Assembly: GCF_031432425.1 (NCBI RefSeq)
Contig: NZ_JAVKPH010000002.1
Coordinates: 186,001-250,000, forward strand
Direction: 5' to 3'
DNA: 64,000 nucleotides
From: Ruixingdingia sedimenti
GTDB lineage: Bacteria; Pseudomonadota; Alphaproteobacteria; Rhodobacterales; Rhodobacteraceae
Shown one piece after another: positions 43,192-53,418 of this stretch. Every line of letters starts with the position of its first letter. Within the stretch, counting starts at the first letter, position 1. The translations under genes and the position numbers were made by a program. Below the pieces are notes generated by a model. The model did not search any database. It had not been told where the DNA came from and saw only the letters and a list, made by a program, of their open reading frames with translations.

Positions 43192-44216
43192 CCCAGATCC
43201 CCCCATTTCAGCTGCGTGTTGCGCGTCACCGCCCGCGTCAGCCGCCTGCCCACCACCTTGTCGAAATCATAGGCGGGGATTTCCCCCGACCCCGGGCGGC
43301 GGGCCCAGATGTCGGATTCTGTGATCACATGGCCCGCCGGCAGGTCGGCATCGGCGACGACGGACCCGCGGGCAAAGCGGTAGACGTCTTCCTCGGGCGC
43401 GGTGCGCTGCTTGGGGTTGCGCGCGGCGGTCCAGATCTCGCGGCTGCGGTCCACCATCAGGCGCAGTTCGGCCGGGTCCATCGAATTGACGATGTCCGGC
43501 CCCTTGCGATAGCGCGTGTCGGTGAAGTGCCGTTCGAGGATGCAGGCGCCGAGTGCCACCGAGGCCAGCGCCATTTCCGGCCCGATGGAATGATCCGAAA
43601 ACCCCACCACCGCGCGCGGGAAGGCGGCCTTGAGGTCGCTAACACCCCGCAGCGACACGATTTCCGGCGGCGAGGGGTAGAGGTTCGTGCATTCCAGCAA
43701 CGCATAATCCACCCCCGCCGCGTCGAGGATGGCGACGCTGGCGCGGATCGACTCGATGGTCTGCATGCCGGTGGACAGGATCACCGGCTTGCCGAACCGC
43801 GCGATATGGCGGATCAGCGGCAGGTTGTCGGCCTCGCCCGAGCCGATCTTGAACGCGGGCACGCCGATTTCATAAAGGAAATCCGCCGCCTTGCGCGAAA
43901 ACGGGGTGGAGATGTAGATGAGCCCGAGGCTTTCGGCGTAATCCTTCAGCGCCACCTCGTCATCCGCAGACAGCGCGCAGCGGGCCATCACCTCCCAGAT
44001 CGACACATCGGCGTTCGGCGGAAAGATCGCCTTCGCCTCGTCCGTCATCTCGTCGTCGAGGAAATGCGTCTGGTGCTTGACGCATTCGCAACCCGCCGCG
44101 GCGGCAAGGCGCACCATCTCTTTCGCCACCGACAGATCGCCGCCGTGATTGATGCCGATTTCCGCGATCACCAGCGGCGGATGGTCGGGCGAAAGGGTGC
44201 GGTGCGCGATCTGCAT
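43188..44216 (-). CDS. neuB: N-acetylneuraminate (nonulosonate) synthase
   Basis: 342 aa. The TIM-barrel domain has VIAEIGINHGGDLSVAKEMV, ECVKHQTHF, KIGSGEADNLPLIRHIA, TNLYPSPPEIVSLRG and VGFSDHSIG. The C-terminal SAF (antifreeze-like) domain begins RFARGSVVADADLPAG. NeuB condenses ManNAc or a related sugar with phosphoenolpyruvate. Whether the product is Neu5Ac or a legionaminic-type sugar cannot be settled from sequence alone. Confidence 0.9.
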   Translation of the reverse strand: MQIAHRTLSPDHPPLVIAEIGINHGGDLSVAKEMVRLAAAAGCECVKHQTHFLDDEMTDEAKAIFPPNADVSIWEVMARCALSADDEVALKDYAESLGLIYISTPFSRKAADFLYEIGVPAFKIGSGEADNLPLIRHIARFGKPVILSTGMQTIESIRASVAILDAAGVDYALLECTNLYPSPPEIVSLRGVSDLKAAFPRAVVGFSDHSIGPEMALASVALGACILERHFTDTRYRKGPDIVNSMDPAELRLMVDRSREIWTAARNPKQRTAPEEDVYRFARGSVVADADLPAGHVITESDIWARRPGSGEIPAYDFDKVVGRRLTRAVTRNTQLKWGDLG

Positions 44217-44329
44217 GGGGGCCTCCGGCGGTTTCCGGGGTGATGCCATTTTCGCCGCCCCCGCGCAACGGGGCGGGTTGCGCGGGGGCGCGGGGCTGGT
44301 AGGAGGGGCGAAAGGCGAAGGGGGCGGCG

Positions 44330-45475
44330 ATGACACCGGGGGCAAGGGCGCAGGCGGCGATTTCGGTGCTGGACCGGGTATTGGCGGGTGCGCCGGCCGA
44401 ACAGGCGCTGACCAACTGGGCGCGGGCCAGCCGCTATGCCGGGTCGGGCGACCGGGCGGCGGTGCGCGATCTGGTCTTCGACGCGCTGCGCCGGCGGCGG
44501 TCTGCGGCGGCGCTTGGCGGGGGGGAAACGGGGCGCGGGCTGGTTCTGGGTCTCTTGCGCGATCAGGGCGCGGATGTGGCGGCGCTGTTCACCGGGCAGG
44601 GCCATGCGCCTGCGCCGCCGGGGCCGGAGGAGGCCGGGCGGGAACCGTCGGGGCTGGAGGCGCTCGACTGTCCCGACTGGCTGGCGCCTGCGCTGCGGGA
44701 GTCCCTGGGCGAGGATTTCGCCGCCGTCATGGGTCTTTTGCGCCAGCGCGCCCCGGTGTTCCTGCGCGTCAACACCCTGCGCGCGACGGTGGCCGGGGCG
44801 CAGGCGGCGCTGGCGGCCGAGGGGGTCGGGACACAGTTCAACCAACTTGCGAACACCGCACTGGAAGTCACGGAAGGCGCACGGAAAATATCGTCATCCG
44901 CTGCCTATCGCGAGGGGCTGGTGGAGCTACAGGATGCCGCCAGCCAGGCGGTGGTCGCGGCGCTGCCGCTTTCCGACGGCATGACGGTGCTGGACTATTG
45001 CGCCGGCGGCGGCGGCAAGACGCTGGCGATGGCGGCGCGGGCGCGGATCCGCCTGACCGCGCATGACGCCGACCCCCGCCGGATGGCCGACCTGCCCGCC
45101 CGCGCCGCCCGCGCCGGGGTGAAGGTGCAACTGACGGAAACCGCCCGCCTGCGGGGCCCGTTCGATCTGGTGCTGGCCGATGCGCCCTGTTCGGGGTCCG
45201 GCGCCTGGCGGCGGTCGCCGGAGGCGAAATGGCGGCTGACCCCCGACCGGCTGGCGGATCTGACCGCCACGCAAGACGCGGTTCTGGATGCCGCGGCGGC
45301 GCTGTCGGGCGGCTGGATCGCCTATGCCACCTGTTCGCTGCTGGCGGCGGAAAATGCCGACCGCGCGGCCGCCTTCCTTGCGCGCACCCCCGGCTGGCGG
45401 CTGGCCGGGGAACGGCGGCTGACGCCGCTGGACGGGGGCGACGGATTTTATCTGGCGCTGCTTCGCCGGGAATAG
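44330..45475 (+). CDS. RsmB/NOP-family RNA m5C methyltransferase
   Basis: 381 aa. An N-terminal helical domain is followed by the SAM domain with VLDYCAGGGGKTLAMAA. The two catalytic cysteines lie in DAPCSGSGAWRR and YATCSLLAAEN. It probably methylates rRNA cytosine. It diverges from neuB across 113 bp. Confidence 0.88.
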   Translation: MTPGARAQAAISVLDRVLAGAPAEQALTNWARASRYAGSGDRAAVRDLVFDALRRRRSAAALGGGETGRGLVLGLLRDQGADVAALFTGQGHAPAPPGPEEAGREPSGLEALDCPDWLAPALRESLGEDFAAVMGLLRQRAPVFLRVNTLRATVAGAQAALAAEGVGTQFNQLANTALEVTEGARKISSSAAYREGLVELQDAASQAVVAALPLSDGMTVLDYCAGGGGKTLAMAARARIRLTAHDADPRRMADLPARAARAGVKVQLTETARLRGPFDLVLADAPCSGSGAWRRSPEAKWRLTPDRLADLTATQDAVLDAAAALSGGWIAYATCSLLAAENADRAAAFLARTPGWRLAGERRLTPLDGGDGFYLALLRRE

Positions 45476-45515
45476 TTCCTGTTTTACGCAATCCGGGGTT
45501 GTGACAGGGTTTGCC

Positions 45516-45530
45516 TTAAGGCGCGGTTAA
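45516..45530. promoter_or_regulatory. CtrA-type binding motif TTAA-N7-TTAA
   Basis: TTAA at 45516-45519 and TTAA at 45527-45530 are separated by exactly 7 bp. This is the full consensus of the CtrA master regulator of alphaproteobacteria. It lies 48 bp before the likely cckA start, where it could control cckA itself. Confidence 0.6.
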
Positions 45531-45578
45531 CACTTTTCCGCGCCAATGAAGGGGCAACGAATCTCGGATGGAGGTCAC

Positions 45579-47888
45579 GTGACGTCGCTGGCACCCCTTT
45601 TCGGGCCGATCGGCCGGCGCGCCGCGCGTCTTGGCGGTGCGGTGATGCCGCTGCTGGCGGTGGCGGCGGGCTGCGCGGTGGCGGCCTTCGTGCTGGTGGA
45701 TGGGCGGGCGCGGCTGGCCTTGCTGGCGGCGGCGGGCAGTTTCCTGTGCCTTGTGGTCATCCTGCGTGCGGCGCGGGCGCTGGCGGCCCGCCGGGCGCGG
45801 GTCTTTGCCGCCCGCGCCGGCGCCGTGGTGGCAGAAGACGCGGCCCCCTGTTTCACCACCGATGCCGATGGCCAGGTGCTCTACCGCAACCGGGCCGCGG
45901 TGGCGCGGTTCGGCGCGGGCGGCGGCGGGCAGACGCTGGTGGCGGCGCTCGGCGATGTGTTCGCGCATCCCTCGGCGGTGCTCTACCGGCTGCAAAGCCG
46001 CGCCGCCAATCTGGGTGCCGCGCGCGAGGATGTGGTGACGCGCCGCGGCCATATCCGGCTGTCGGTCCACAAGGTGGGCGAGGCCGGGTTCCTCTGGCGG
46101 CTGGAAGAGATGCTGAACCGCAGCGGCGGCAACCGCGGGGCAGAGGGGCTGAGCCTGCCGATGCTGGTCGCCGGCCGCACCGGTGCGATCCTGTTCATGA
46201 ACGAGGCGCTGCGCCGCATCCTCGGCGGGCGCCCGCGCACGCTCGACCGCGTGTTCGCGCATCTGCCGCTGCAATCCGGGCAGGAAACGGTGGTGTCCGG
46301 CATCGACGGGCCGGTGCGCGCGCTGGTGGCGGAAATCGAGGGCGCGGGCGAACGGCGCGAAATCTACCTGCTGCCGGTGCCCGGCTGCCCGGCGGAACCG
46401 CTGCCCGCTGCCGACTGGGGGGGCGAGGATCTGCCGGTGGCGCTGTTGCGGCTGGCGCCCACGGGGGCGATCCTGTCGGCGAACCGGCGCGCGCGCGACC
46501 TGTTCGGGCTCGACCCCGCGGCGCTGCCCGCGCTCGGCGATCTGGTCGAGGGGCTGGGGCGGTCGCTGCGCGACTGGCTGGGCGACGTGGCCGAGGGGCG
46601 GATGCCCGGCCGGGCAGAGGTGCTGCGCCTGCGCCAGCCGGCCGAGGAACGCTTCGTCCAGATCGCGCTGCACCGGGTGGAGTCCGCCACCGGCGCGGGG
46701 CTGATGGCGGTGGCGAGCGATGCGACCGCGCTCAAGGTACTGGAGGCGCAGTTCACCCAGAGCCAGAAGATGCAGGCGGTGGGCCAGCTTGCCGGCGGCG
46801 TGGCGCATGATTTCAACAATCTGCTGACCGCGATTTCCGGCCATTGCGACCTGCTGCTGCTGCGCCACGACCGGGGCGACCCGGATTACCCCGACCTCGT
46901 GCAGATCCACCAGAACGCCAACCGCGCCGCAAGCCTGGTGGGCCAGCTGCTGGCCTTTTCCCGCAAGCAGACGCTGAAGCCCGAACGCATCGACATCGCC
47001 GAGGCGCTGTCGGACCTCACGCATCTTCTGGGCCGGCTGATCGGCGAAAAGGTGACGCTGGACCTTGCCCCGGCCGAGGATGTCGGCCCGATCCGCGCCG
47101 ACCGGCGGCAACTGGAACAGGTGCTGATCAACCTCGTCGTCAATGCGCGCGATGCGATGCCCCGGGGCGGCACGATCCGCATTTCCACGCGCGAGACGCA
47201 TCTGGCCGCGCCCATGCTGCGCGACCGGGCAGAGGTGCCGGCGGGCGACTATGCCGTGATCGAGGTCGCGGACGAGGGCGAAGGCATCCCGCCGGACCTG
47301 CGGGCCAAGATCTTCGAGCCGTTCTTTTCCACCAAGCGCCCCGGCGAGGGCACGGGGCTGGGCCTGTCGACCGTCTATGGCATCGTCAAGCAGACCGGCG
47401 GCTTCGTCTTCGTCGACAGCGGGCCGGGGCAGGGTGCGACCTTCACGCTCTACTTCCCCATCAACCGCGCCGAGGACACGCCCGCCCCCGCGCCGCAACC
47501 CGCCCGCGCGGCCCCGCGCCAGGGCCAGGGGGTGGTGCTGCTGGTCGAGGACGAGGCCCCGGTGCGCGCCTTCGCCAGCCGCGCGCTGCGCCTGCGCGGC
47601 TATACGGTGCTGGAGGCCGACAGCGCCGAACAGGCGCTGGAAACGCTCGCCGATCCGGCGCTGTCGGTGGATGTGTTCGTCACCGACGTGATCATGCCGG
47701 GGATGGACGGGCCGAGCTGGGTGCGCAAGGCGCTGGAGGGGCGGCCGGGGGTGCGGGTGGTCTTCGTCTCCGGCTATGCCGAGGACACCTTCGCCGACGC
47801 GCAGGCGGAAATCCCGAACTCCGTCTTCCTGCCCAAGCCCTTCTCGCTCGACGACCTGACGACCACGGTGCAGGGCCAGTTGCATTGA
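45579..47888 (+). CDS. cckA: Hybrid sensor histidine kinase CckA
   Basis: 769 aa. Two N-terminal TM helices are followed by PAS-like regions, a HisKA domain with H410 in GVAHDFNNLLTAISGHCDLL, an HATPase domain (NLVVNARDAMP, DEGEGIPPDL, GTGLGLSTVYGIV), and a C-terminal receiver with D703 in FVTDVIMPGMDGP. This architecture and the wording around the histidine are those of CckA, top of the phosphorelay to CtrA. The GTG at 45579 has GGAGG close upstream; the ATG at 45546 would add 11 residues but has no ribosome site. Confidence 0.92.
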   Translation: MTSLAPLFGPIGRRAARLGGAVMPLLAVAAGCAVAAFVLVDGRARLALLAAAGSFLCLVVILRAARALAARRARVFAARAGAVVAEDAAPCFTTDADGQVLYRNRAAVARFGAGGGGQTLVAALGDVFAHPSAVLYRLQSRAANLGAAREDVVTRRGHIRLSVHKVGEAGFLWRLEEMLNRSGGNRGAEGLSLPMLVAGRTGAILFMNEALRRILGGRPRTLDRVFAHLPLQSGQETVVSGIDGPVRALVAEIEGAGERREIYLLPVPGCPAEPLPAADWGGEDLPVALLRLAPTGAILSANRRARDLFGLDPAALPALGDLVEGLGRSLRDWLGDVAEGRMPGRAEVLRLRQPAEERFVQIALHRVESATGAGLMAVASDATALKVLEAQFTQSQKMQAVGQLAGGVAHDFNNLLTAISGHCDLLLLRHDRGDPDYPDLVQIHQNANRAASLVGQLLAFSRKQTLKPERIDIAEALSDLTHLLGRLIGEKVTLDLAPAEDVGPIRADRRQLEQVLINLVVNARDAMPRGGTIRISTRETHLAAPMLRDRAEVPAGDYAVIEVADEGEGIPPDLRAKIFEPFFSTKRPGEGTGLGLSTVYGIVKQTGGFVFVDSGPGQGATFTLYFPINRAEDTPAPAPQPARAAPRQGQGVVLLVEDEAPVRAFASRALRLRGYTVLEADSAEQALETLADPALSVDVFVTDVIMPGMDGPSWVRKALEGRPGVRVVFVSGYAEDTFADAQAEIPNSVFLPKPFSLDDLTTTVQGQLH

Positions 47889-48428
47889 GCCCCGGTCCCG
47901 GATGCGATCCTCTCGGTCAGCCCCTTTTCGCGCATATCCGGGAGGAGGTGGATCGAGCCCGGTCCCGAAGCTGTCCCTTCGGGGAAAGGCGCGCGCGGAA
48001 GGGGGGACAGGCGGTGATGTCGAAAGGCCACCGATGCTGTCCTGCGCGCCGGTCCCGGGGCCCATCCCTGTCCCCGCGAGAACGGGCGGACAGGCGTTGT
48101 CGGCGGGCGGGTCACTGGCGTCCCCGCGCGGCGGGAAGGAGTGCAGGATGCACTGCCGTCGGCACATCGCCGGGGATCCTGCACGGTGGGACAGGGGCAT
48201 GGGAAAATGCCGTCGGCGGACGAATCGCCGGGGCTGCGGCGCGGTGGGAAGGCGGCGGGACAGGGCAGGCGGAGACAGACGGAAGAAGCAGGTGTAGCGC
48301 CGCATTCGGCCTGCGGTTCCGTTTCCCCTTTCCGAACCGGGACGGGAACCGCGGCGGCGGGTCCCGTCGGGACGCGGGTTTCCTCGGCCCCCGGATCCCG
48401 CAATGGGCCCCTCCTGGGGGGCCGCGCC
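47889..48428. other. 540-bp gene-free stretch with internal imperfect duplication
   Basis: It lies between convergent cckA and the sulfotransferase gene. No reading frame on either strand looks coding. TGCCGTCGGC followed by ATCGCCGGGG occurs twice (48154-48175 and 48208-48233) with similar GGTGGGA-GGACAGGG sequence after each. A TGCAGGAT / ATCCTGCA arm pair spans 48142-48183. Confidence 0.55.
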
Positions 48429-49019
48429 TCAGGCGAGGCTCTCGTAAAGTTCCAGGTCGCGCGCCATCGCCTTGCGCAGCATCGCCTCGGTCTCGGGGGC
48501 GAGGCCCAGTTCGGCGGGGGGCGAGACGTTGACATGGGGCAACAGGATCTCGCAGCCGAGCCGCTCTTCCAGGAAATGCACGAACTGGTCGATGCGGTCA
48601 TAGCGGAAGATGCGGTCCACGGGCTGGCGTCCCTCGGGCGCAAGGAACCGCGACTGCGCGCCGACATTGGCGAATTCGGGCTGCGGCCGCGCGCAATAGG
48701 CGCGGGCGAAGGCGTCGAAGCTCATCCCCGTGGTCGCGTTCTTCGGATCGCCCACATCCTCGCGCTTGCGGAACCGATACCAGCTGCCGAGCCAGTCCAG
48801 CGGCTCGCGCATCAGCGCGACGGTGGTGAAATCCGCCCCCGAGGCGGCGCGCAGATAGGGGCCCACGAAACGGTGGAACCGCTGCACATTGGTGTGCTTG
48901 AGCACGGGCGGCCGCTGGATCGACAGCGCCGCGAGCGATTCGAGGGCGGTCGCGATCGAGGTCGAGCCGGTCTTGGGGGTTGCGAGAAAGACCAGCCGCT
49001 GGTCCCAGAACACGAGCAT
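48429..49019 (-). CDS. Sulfotransferase family protein
   Basis: 196 aa. The 5'-phosphosulfate loop FLATPKTGSTSIATAL is near the N-terminus and the 3'-phosphate loop TTVALMREPLDWLGSWYRFRKR in the middle; both fit PAPS-dependent sulfotransferases. The acceptor is unknown; envelope sugars are possible given the neighbourhood. It diverges from recA. Confidence 0.82.
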   Translation of the reverse strand: MLVFWDQRLVFLATPKTGSTSIATALESLAALSIQRPPVLKHTNVQRFHRFVGPYLRAASGADFTTVALMREPLDWLGSWYRFRKREDVGDPKNATTGMSFDAFARAYCARPQPEFANVGAQSRFLAPEGRQPVDRIFRYDRIDQFVHFLEERLGCEILLPHVNVSPPAELGLAPETEAMLRKAMARDLELYESLA

Positions 49020-49125
49020 CCGTAGCCTCCAGAGTAGGATTTTCGCCGGTACGGGCCCGGCGGGACTGCAGCGTAAACTATCCATTAACCTCGGCGGGTA
49101 AAAGTTGGATTTGTGGAGAATGCGA

Positions 49126-49154
49126 TTGATCTGTTCACGGTTTGATCGCATATT
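49126..49154 (+). promoter_or_regulatory. Candidate recA promoter
   Basis: TTGATC (49126-49131) and CATATT (49149-49154) with a 17-bp spacer resemble -35 and -10 elements. The predicted start site would fall at about 49161, inside the SOS box, as expected for LexA repression. Confidence 0.5.
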
Positions 49155-49159
49155 GCCCG

Positions 49160-49174
49160 GAACACAACGGGAAC
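49160..49174. promoter_or_regulatory. SOS box (LexA operator) of recA
   Basis: GAAC (49160-49163), 7 bp, GAAC (49171-49174): an exact match to the direct-repeat SOS box known from Rhodobacter and other alphaproteobacteria (GAAC-N7-GAAC, or GTTC-N7-GTTC on the other strand). It is 49 bp upstream of the recA start. Confidence 0.85.
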
Positions 49175-49223
49175 GACGGGGCGATTGCCGCAGGGCGGCA
49201 CCTGTGGAATAAGGAGCGGACGG

Positions 49224-50294
<1,071 letters not shown>

Positions 50295-50386
50295 GCCCCG
50301 CGCGGGGGCGGGGGGCAAGCCGCAGTGGACAGCCCCCGCATCCGCCGCTAAACGGGGGCAATTCCAGCGCCAAGAGGCCCCTCCGC

Positions 50387-53044
50387 ATGCCCTCGCTCAA
50401 CGATATCCGTTCGACCTTCCTCGACTTCTTCGCCCGCAACGGCCACCGGGTGGTGGAGTCGAGCCCGCTCGTGCCGCGCAACGACCCGACGCTGATGTTC
50501 ACCAACTCGGGCATGGTGCAGTTCAAGAACTGCTTCACCGGGGTGGAAACGCGCGACTACACCCGCGCGACCACGGCGCAGAAATGCGTGCGCGCGGGCG
50601 GCAAGCACAACGACCTCGACAATGTGGGCTATACGGCGCGGCACCATACCTTCTTCGAGATGCTGGGGAATTTCAGCTTCGGCGATTATTTCAAGGCCGA
50701 GGCGATTTCGTTCGCCTGGGACCTGCTGACGCGCGATTTCGACATCCCGAAGGACAGGCTGCTGGTCACGGTCTATCACACCGATGACGAGGCCGCGACG
50801 ATCTGGAAGAAGGTCGCGGGCCTGCCCGAGGACCGCATCATCCGCATCGCCACCAAGGACAATTTCTGGCAGATGGGCCCCACCGGCCCCTGCGGCCCCT
50901 GCACGGAAATCTTCTTCGACCACGGCGATCACATCTGGGGCGGCCCCCCGGGCAGCGCGAACGAGGACGGCGACCGTTTCATCGAGATCTGGAACAACGT
51001 CTTCATGCAGTTCGAGCAGTTCGAGGACGGCTCGATGCGCGAACTGGAGATGCAGTCGATCGACACCGGCATGGGGCTGGAACGGATCGGCGCGCTGTTG
51101 CAGGGCAAGCACGACAACTACGACACCGACCTGATGCGCGCCCTGATCGAGGCGAGCGCGCATGCCACCCATTCCGACCCCGATGGCGCGGGCAAGGTGC
51201 ATCACCGCGTGATCGCGGATCACCTGCGGTCCACCAGTTTCCTGATCGCGGACGGGGTGATGCCCTCGAACGAGGGGCGCGGCTATGTGCTGCGGCGGAT
51301 CATGCGGCGCGCGATGCGGCATGCGCATATGCTCGGCGCGCAGGATCCGGTGATGTACCGGCTGGTCCCCGCGCTGGTGCGGCAGATGGGCGCGGCCTAC
51401 CCGGAACTGCCGCGCGCGCAGGCGCTGATCGAGGAAACCCTGCGGCTGGAGGAAACGCGGTTCAAGCAGACGCTGGACCGGGGGTTGCGGCTCTTGGACG
51501 ATGAACTCGCCCGCCTGCCCGAGGGCGGTGCGCTGCCGGGCGAGGCGGCGTTCCGGCTTTACGACACCTATGGCTTCCCGCTGGACCTGACGCAGGATGC
51601 GCTGCGCGAAAAGGGCCGGGCGGTGGATGTGGCCGGGTTCGATGCGGCGATGGAGGAACAGCGGGCGAAGGCGCGCGCCTCCTGGGCCGGGTCGGGCGAA
51701 ACGAAGGACGCCGCGATCTGGTTCGACCTGGCCGAACAGCACGGCGTGACCGAATTCCTGGGCTATGACACCGAGGCGGCGGAGGGCCAGATCCTGGCGC
51801 TGGTGCAGGCGGGGGGGGAAACCGGCGCGGCAGAGGCCGGGGAGGTGGTGCAGATCGTGGTGAACCAGACCCCCTTCTACGCCGAATCGGGCGGGCAGGT
51901 GGGCGATCAGGGCTTCATCCGCACCGATACGGGGCTGGCGCGCGTGACCGATACGCGCAAGTCGGCGGGCGTGTTCATCCATGTCGCCGAAGTGGCGGAG
52001 GGCACGGTGCTGCGCGGCCAGCCCGCGAAGCTGGAGGTCGATCATGCCCGCCGCAGTGCGATCCGGGCCAACCATTCGGCCACCCATCTGCTGCACGAGG
52101 CGCTGCGCCGCGCGCTCGGCGATCACGTGGCGCAGCGCGGCAGCCTCAACGCGCCCGACCGGCTGCGGTTCGATTTCAGCCATTCCAAGGGGTTGAGCGC
52201 GAAGGAACTGGCGCAGGTCGAGGCCGAGGTGAACGCCTTCATCCGCCAGAACAGCCCGGTCGAAACCCGGATCATGACCCCCGACGACGCCCGCGCCATC
52301 GGTGCGCAGGCGCTGTTCGGGGAAAAGTACGGCGACGAGGTGCGCGTCGTGTCGATGGGGCGGCAGGCCAATTCGGGCAAGGGCACGGATGGCGCGGTCT
52401 ACAGTCTGGAGCTTTGCGGCGGCACGCATGTGGCCCGCACCGGCGAGATCGGGCTGTGCGTCGTCCTGGGCGACAGCGCGTCCTCTGCCGGTGTGCGGCG
52501 GATCGAGGCGCTGACGGGCGAAGGCGCGCTGGCGCATATGGCCGAACTGTCGGGCCGGCTGGCCGAGGTCGCGGGGGTGCTCAAGGCGCAGCCGGCGGAT
52601 CTGGCGGACCGCGTGCGCGCGCTGGTGGACGAACGCCGCGCGTTGCAGAACGAGGTCGCGCAGTTGCGCCGCGAACTGGCGATGGGCGGCGGCACCGCCA
52701 CCGGCCCCGCGGCGCGCGAGGTCAACGGGGTGAAGTTCCTCGCGCAGGTGCTGGCCGGTGTGTCGGGCAAGGATCTGCCGGCGCTGGTCGATGCGGCGAA
52801 GGAACGTCTGGGTTCCGGCGTCGTGCTGCTGATCGCCGATACCGGCGGCAAGGCGGCGGTGGCGGCGGGCGTGACGGCGGATCTGACCGCGCGCATTTCC
52901 GCCGTGCCGCTGGTCAAGGCCGCGGCCGAGGCGCTTGGCGGCAAGGGCGGCGGCGGGCGCGCCGATCTGGCGCAGGCCGGCGGCGCCGATGTGTCCAATG
53001 CCGAGGCCGCGATCGCCGCGGCCGAGGCCCTGATCGGAGGATGA
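50387..53044 (+). CDS. alaS: Alanine-tRNA ligase
   Basis: 885 aa, full length. Class II motifs at the N-terminus (FTNSGMVQFKNCFTG, ARHHTFFEMLGNFSFGDYFK), editing-domain zinc residues HSATHLLH and CGGTHVARTGEIG, and a C-terminal oligomerisation domain with GGGRADLAQAGG are present. It charges tRNA-Ala and edits mischarged Ser and Gly. Confidence 0.98.
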   Translation: MPSLNDIRSTFLDFFARNGHRVVESSPLVPRNDPTLMFTNSGMVQFKNCFTGVETRDYTRATTAQKCVRAGGKHNDLDNVGYTARHHTFFEMLGNFSFGDYFKAEAISFAWDLLTRDFDIPKDRLLVTVYHTDDEAATIWKKVAGLPEDRIIRIATKDNFWQMGPTGPCGPCTEIFFDHGDHIWGGPPGSANEDGDRFIEIWNNVFMQFEQFEDGSMRELEMQSIDTGMGLERIGALLQGKHDNYDTDLMRALIEASAHATHSDPDGAGKVHHRVIADHLRSTSFLIADGVMPSNEGRGYVLRRIMRRAMRHAHMLGAQDPVMYRLVPALVRQMGAAYPELPRAQALIEETLRLEETRFKQTLDRGLRLLDDELARLPEGGALPGEAAFRLYDTYGFPLDLTQDALREKGRAVDVAGFDAAMEEQRAKARASWAGSGETKDAAIWFDLAEQHGVTEFLGYDTEAAEGQILALVQAGGETGAAEAGEVVQIVVNQTPFYAESGGQVGDQGFIRTDTGLARVTDTRKSAGVFIHVAEVAEGTVLRGQPAKLEVDHARRSAIRANHSATHLLHEALRRALGDHVAQRGSLNAPDRLRFDFSHSKGLSAKELAQVEAEVNAFIRQNSPVETRIMTPDDARAIGAQALFGEKYGDEVRVVSMGRQANSGKGTDGAVYSLELCGGTHVARTGEIGLCVVLGDSASSAGVRRIEALTGEGALAHMAELSGRLAEVAGVLKAQPADLADRVRALVDERRALQNEVAQLRRELAMGGGTATGPAAREVNGVKFLAQVLAGVSGKDLPALVDAAKERLGSGVVLLIADTGGKAAVAAGVTADLTARISAVPLVKAAAEALGGKGGGGRADLAQAGGADVSNAEAAIAAAEALIGG

Positions 53045-53048
53045 CCCC

Positions 53049-53342
53049 ATGCCCGCCGCGCTCTGGATCGCCAATGTCGAAGTGACGGATGCCGAGGCTT
53101 ACGGCCGCTATGCCGCGCTGGCCGGGCCCGCCATCGCCAAACATGGCGGCGCCTTCCTGGCCCGCGGCGGGCGGTATGTGCAACTGGAAGGCCGCGACCG
53201 CGCGCGCAACGTGGTGGCGCGGTTTCCCTCGGTAGAGGCGGCGGTGGCCTGCTATCATTCGCCCGAATACCAGGCGGCGCTGGACCATGCGCGCGGCGCC
53301 TCGGTCCGCGATCTGGTGGTGGTCGAGGAAGCGGCCCCCTGA
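53049..53342 (+). CDS. DUF1330 domain protein
   Basis: 97 aa ferredoxin-like dimeric alpha-beta barrel protein: ALWIANVEVTDAEAYGRYAALAGPAIAKHGG and VACYHSPEYQAALDHARGAS match DUF1330. It starts 4 bp after alaS and is likely read through from it. The function of the family is not known. Confidence 0.88.
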   Translation: MPAALWIANVEVTDAEAYGRYAALAGPAIAKHGGAFLARGGRYVQLEGRDRARNVVARFPSVEAAVACYHSPEYQAALDHARGASVRDLVVVEEAAP

Positions 53343-53418
53343 TTTCGCTTGCCCCCCCGGGCCGATCCGGCATTCTGGCCGGAATGCCGAAAAATGGCGC
53401 AAAAGGGGGGAAGAAGCG

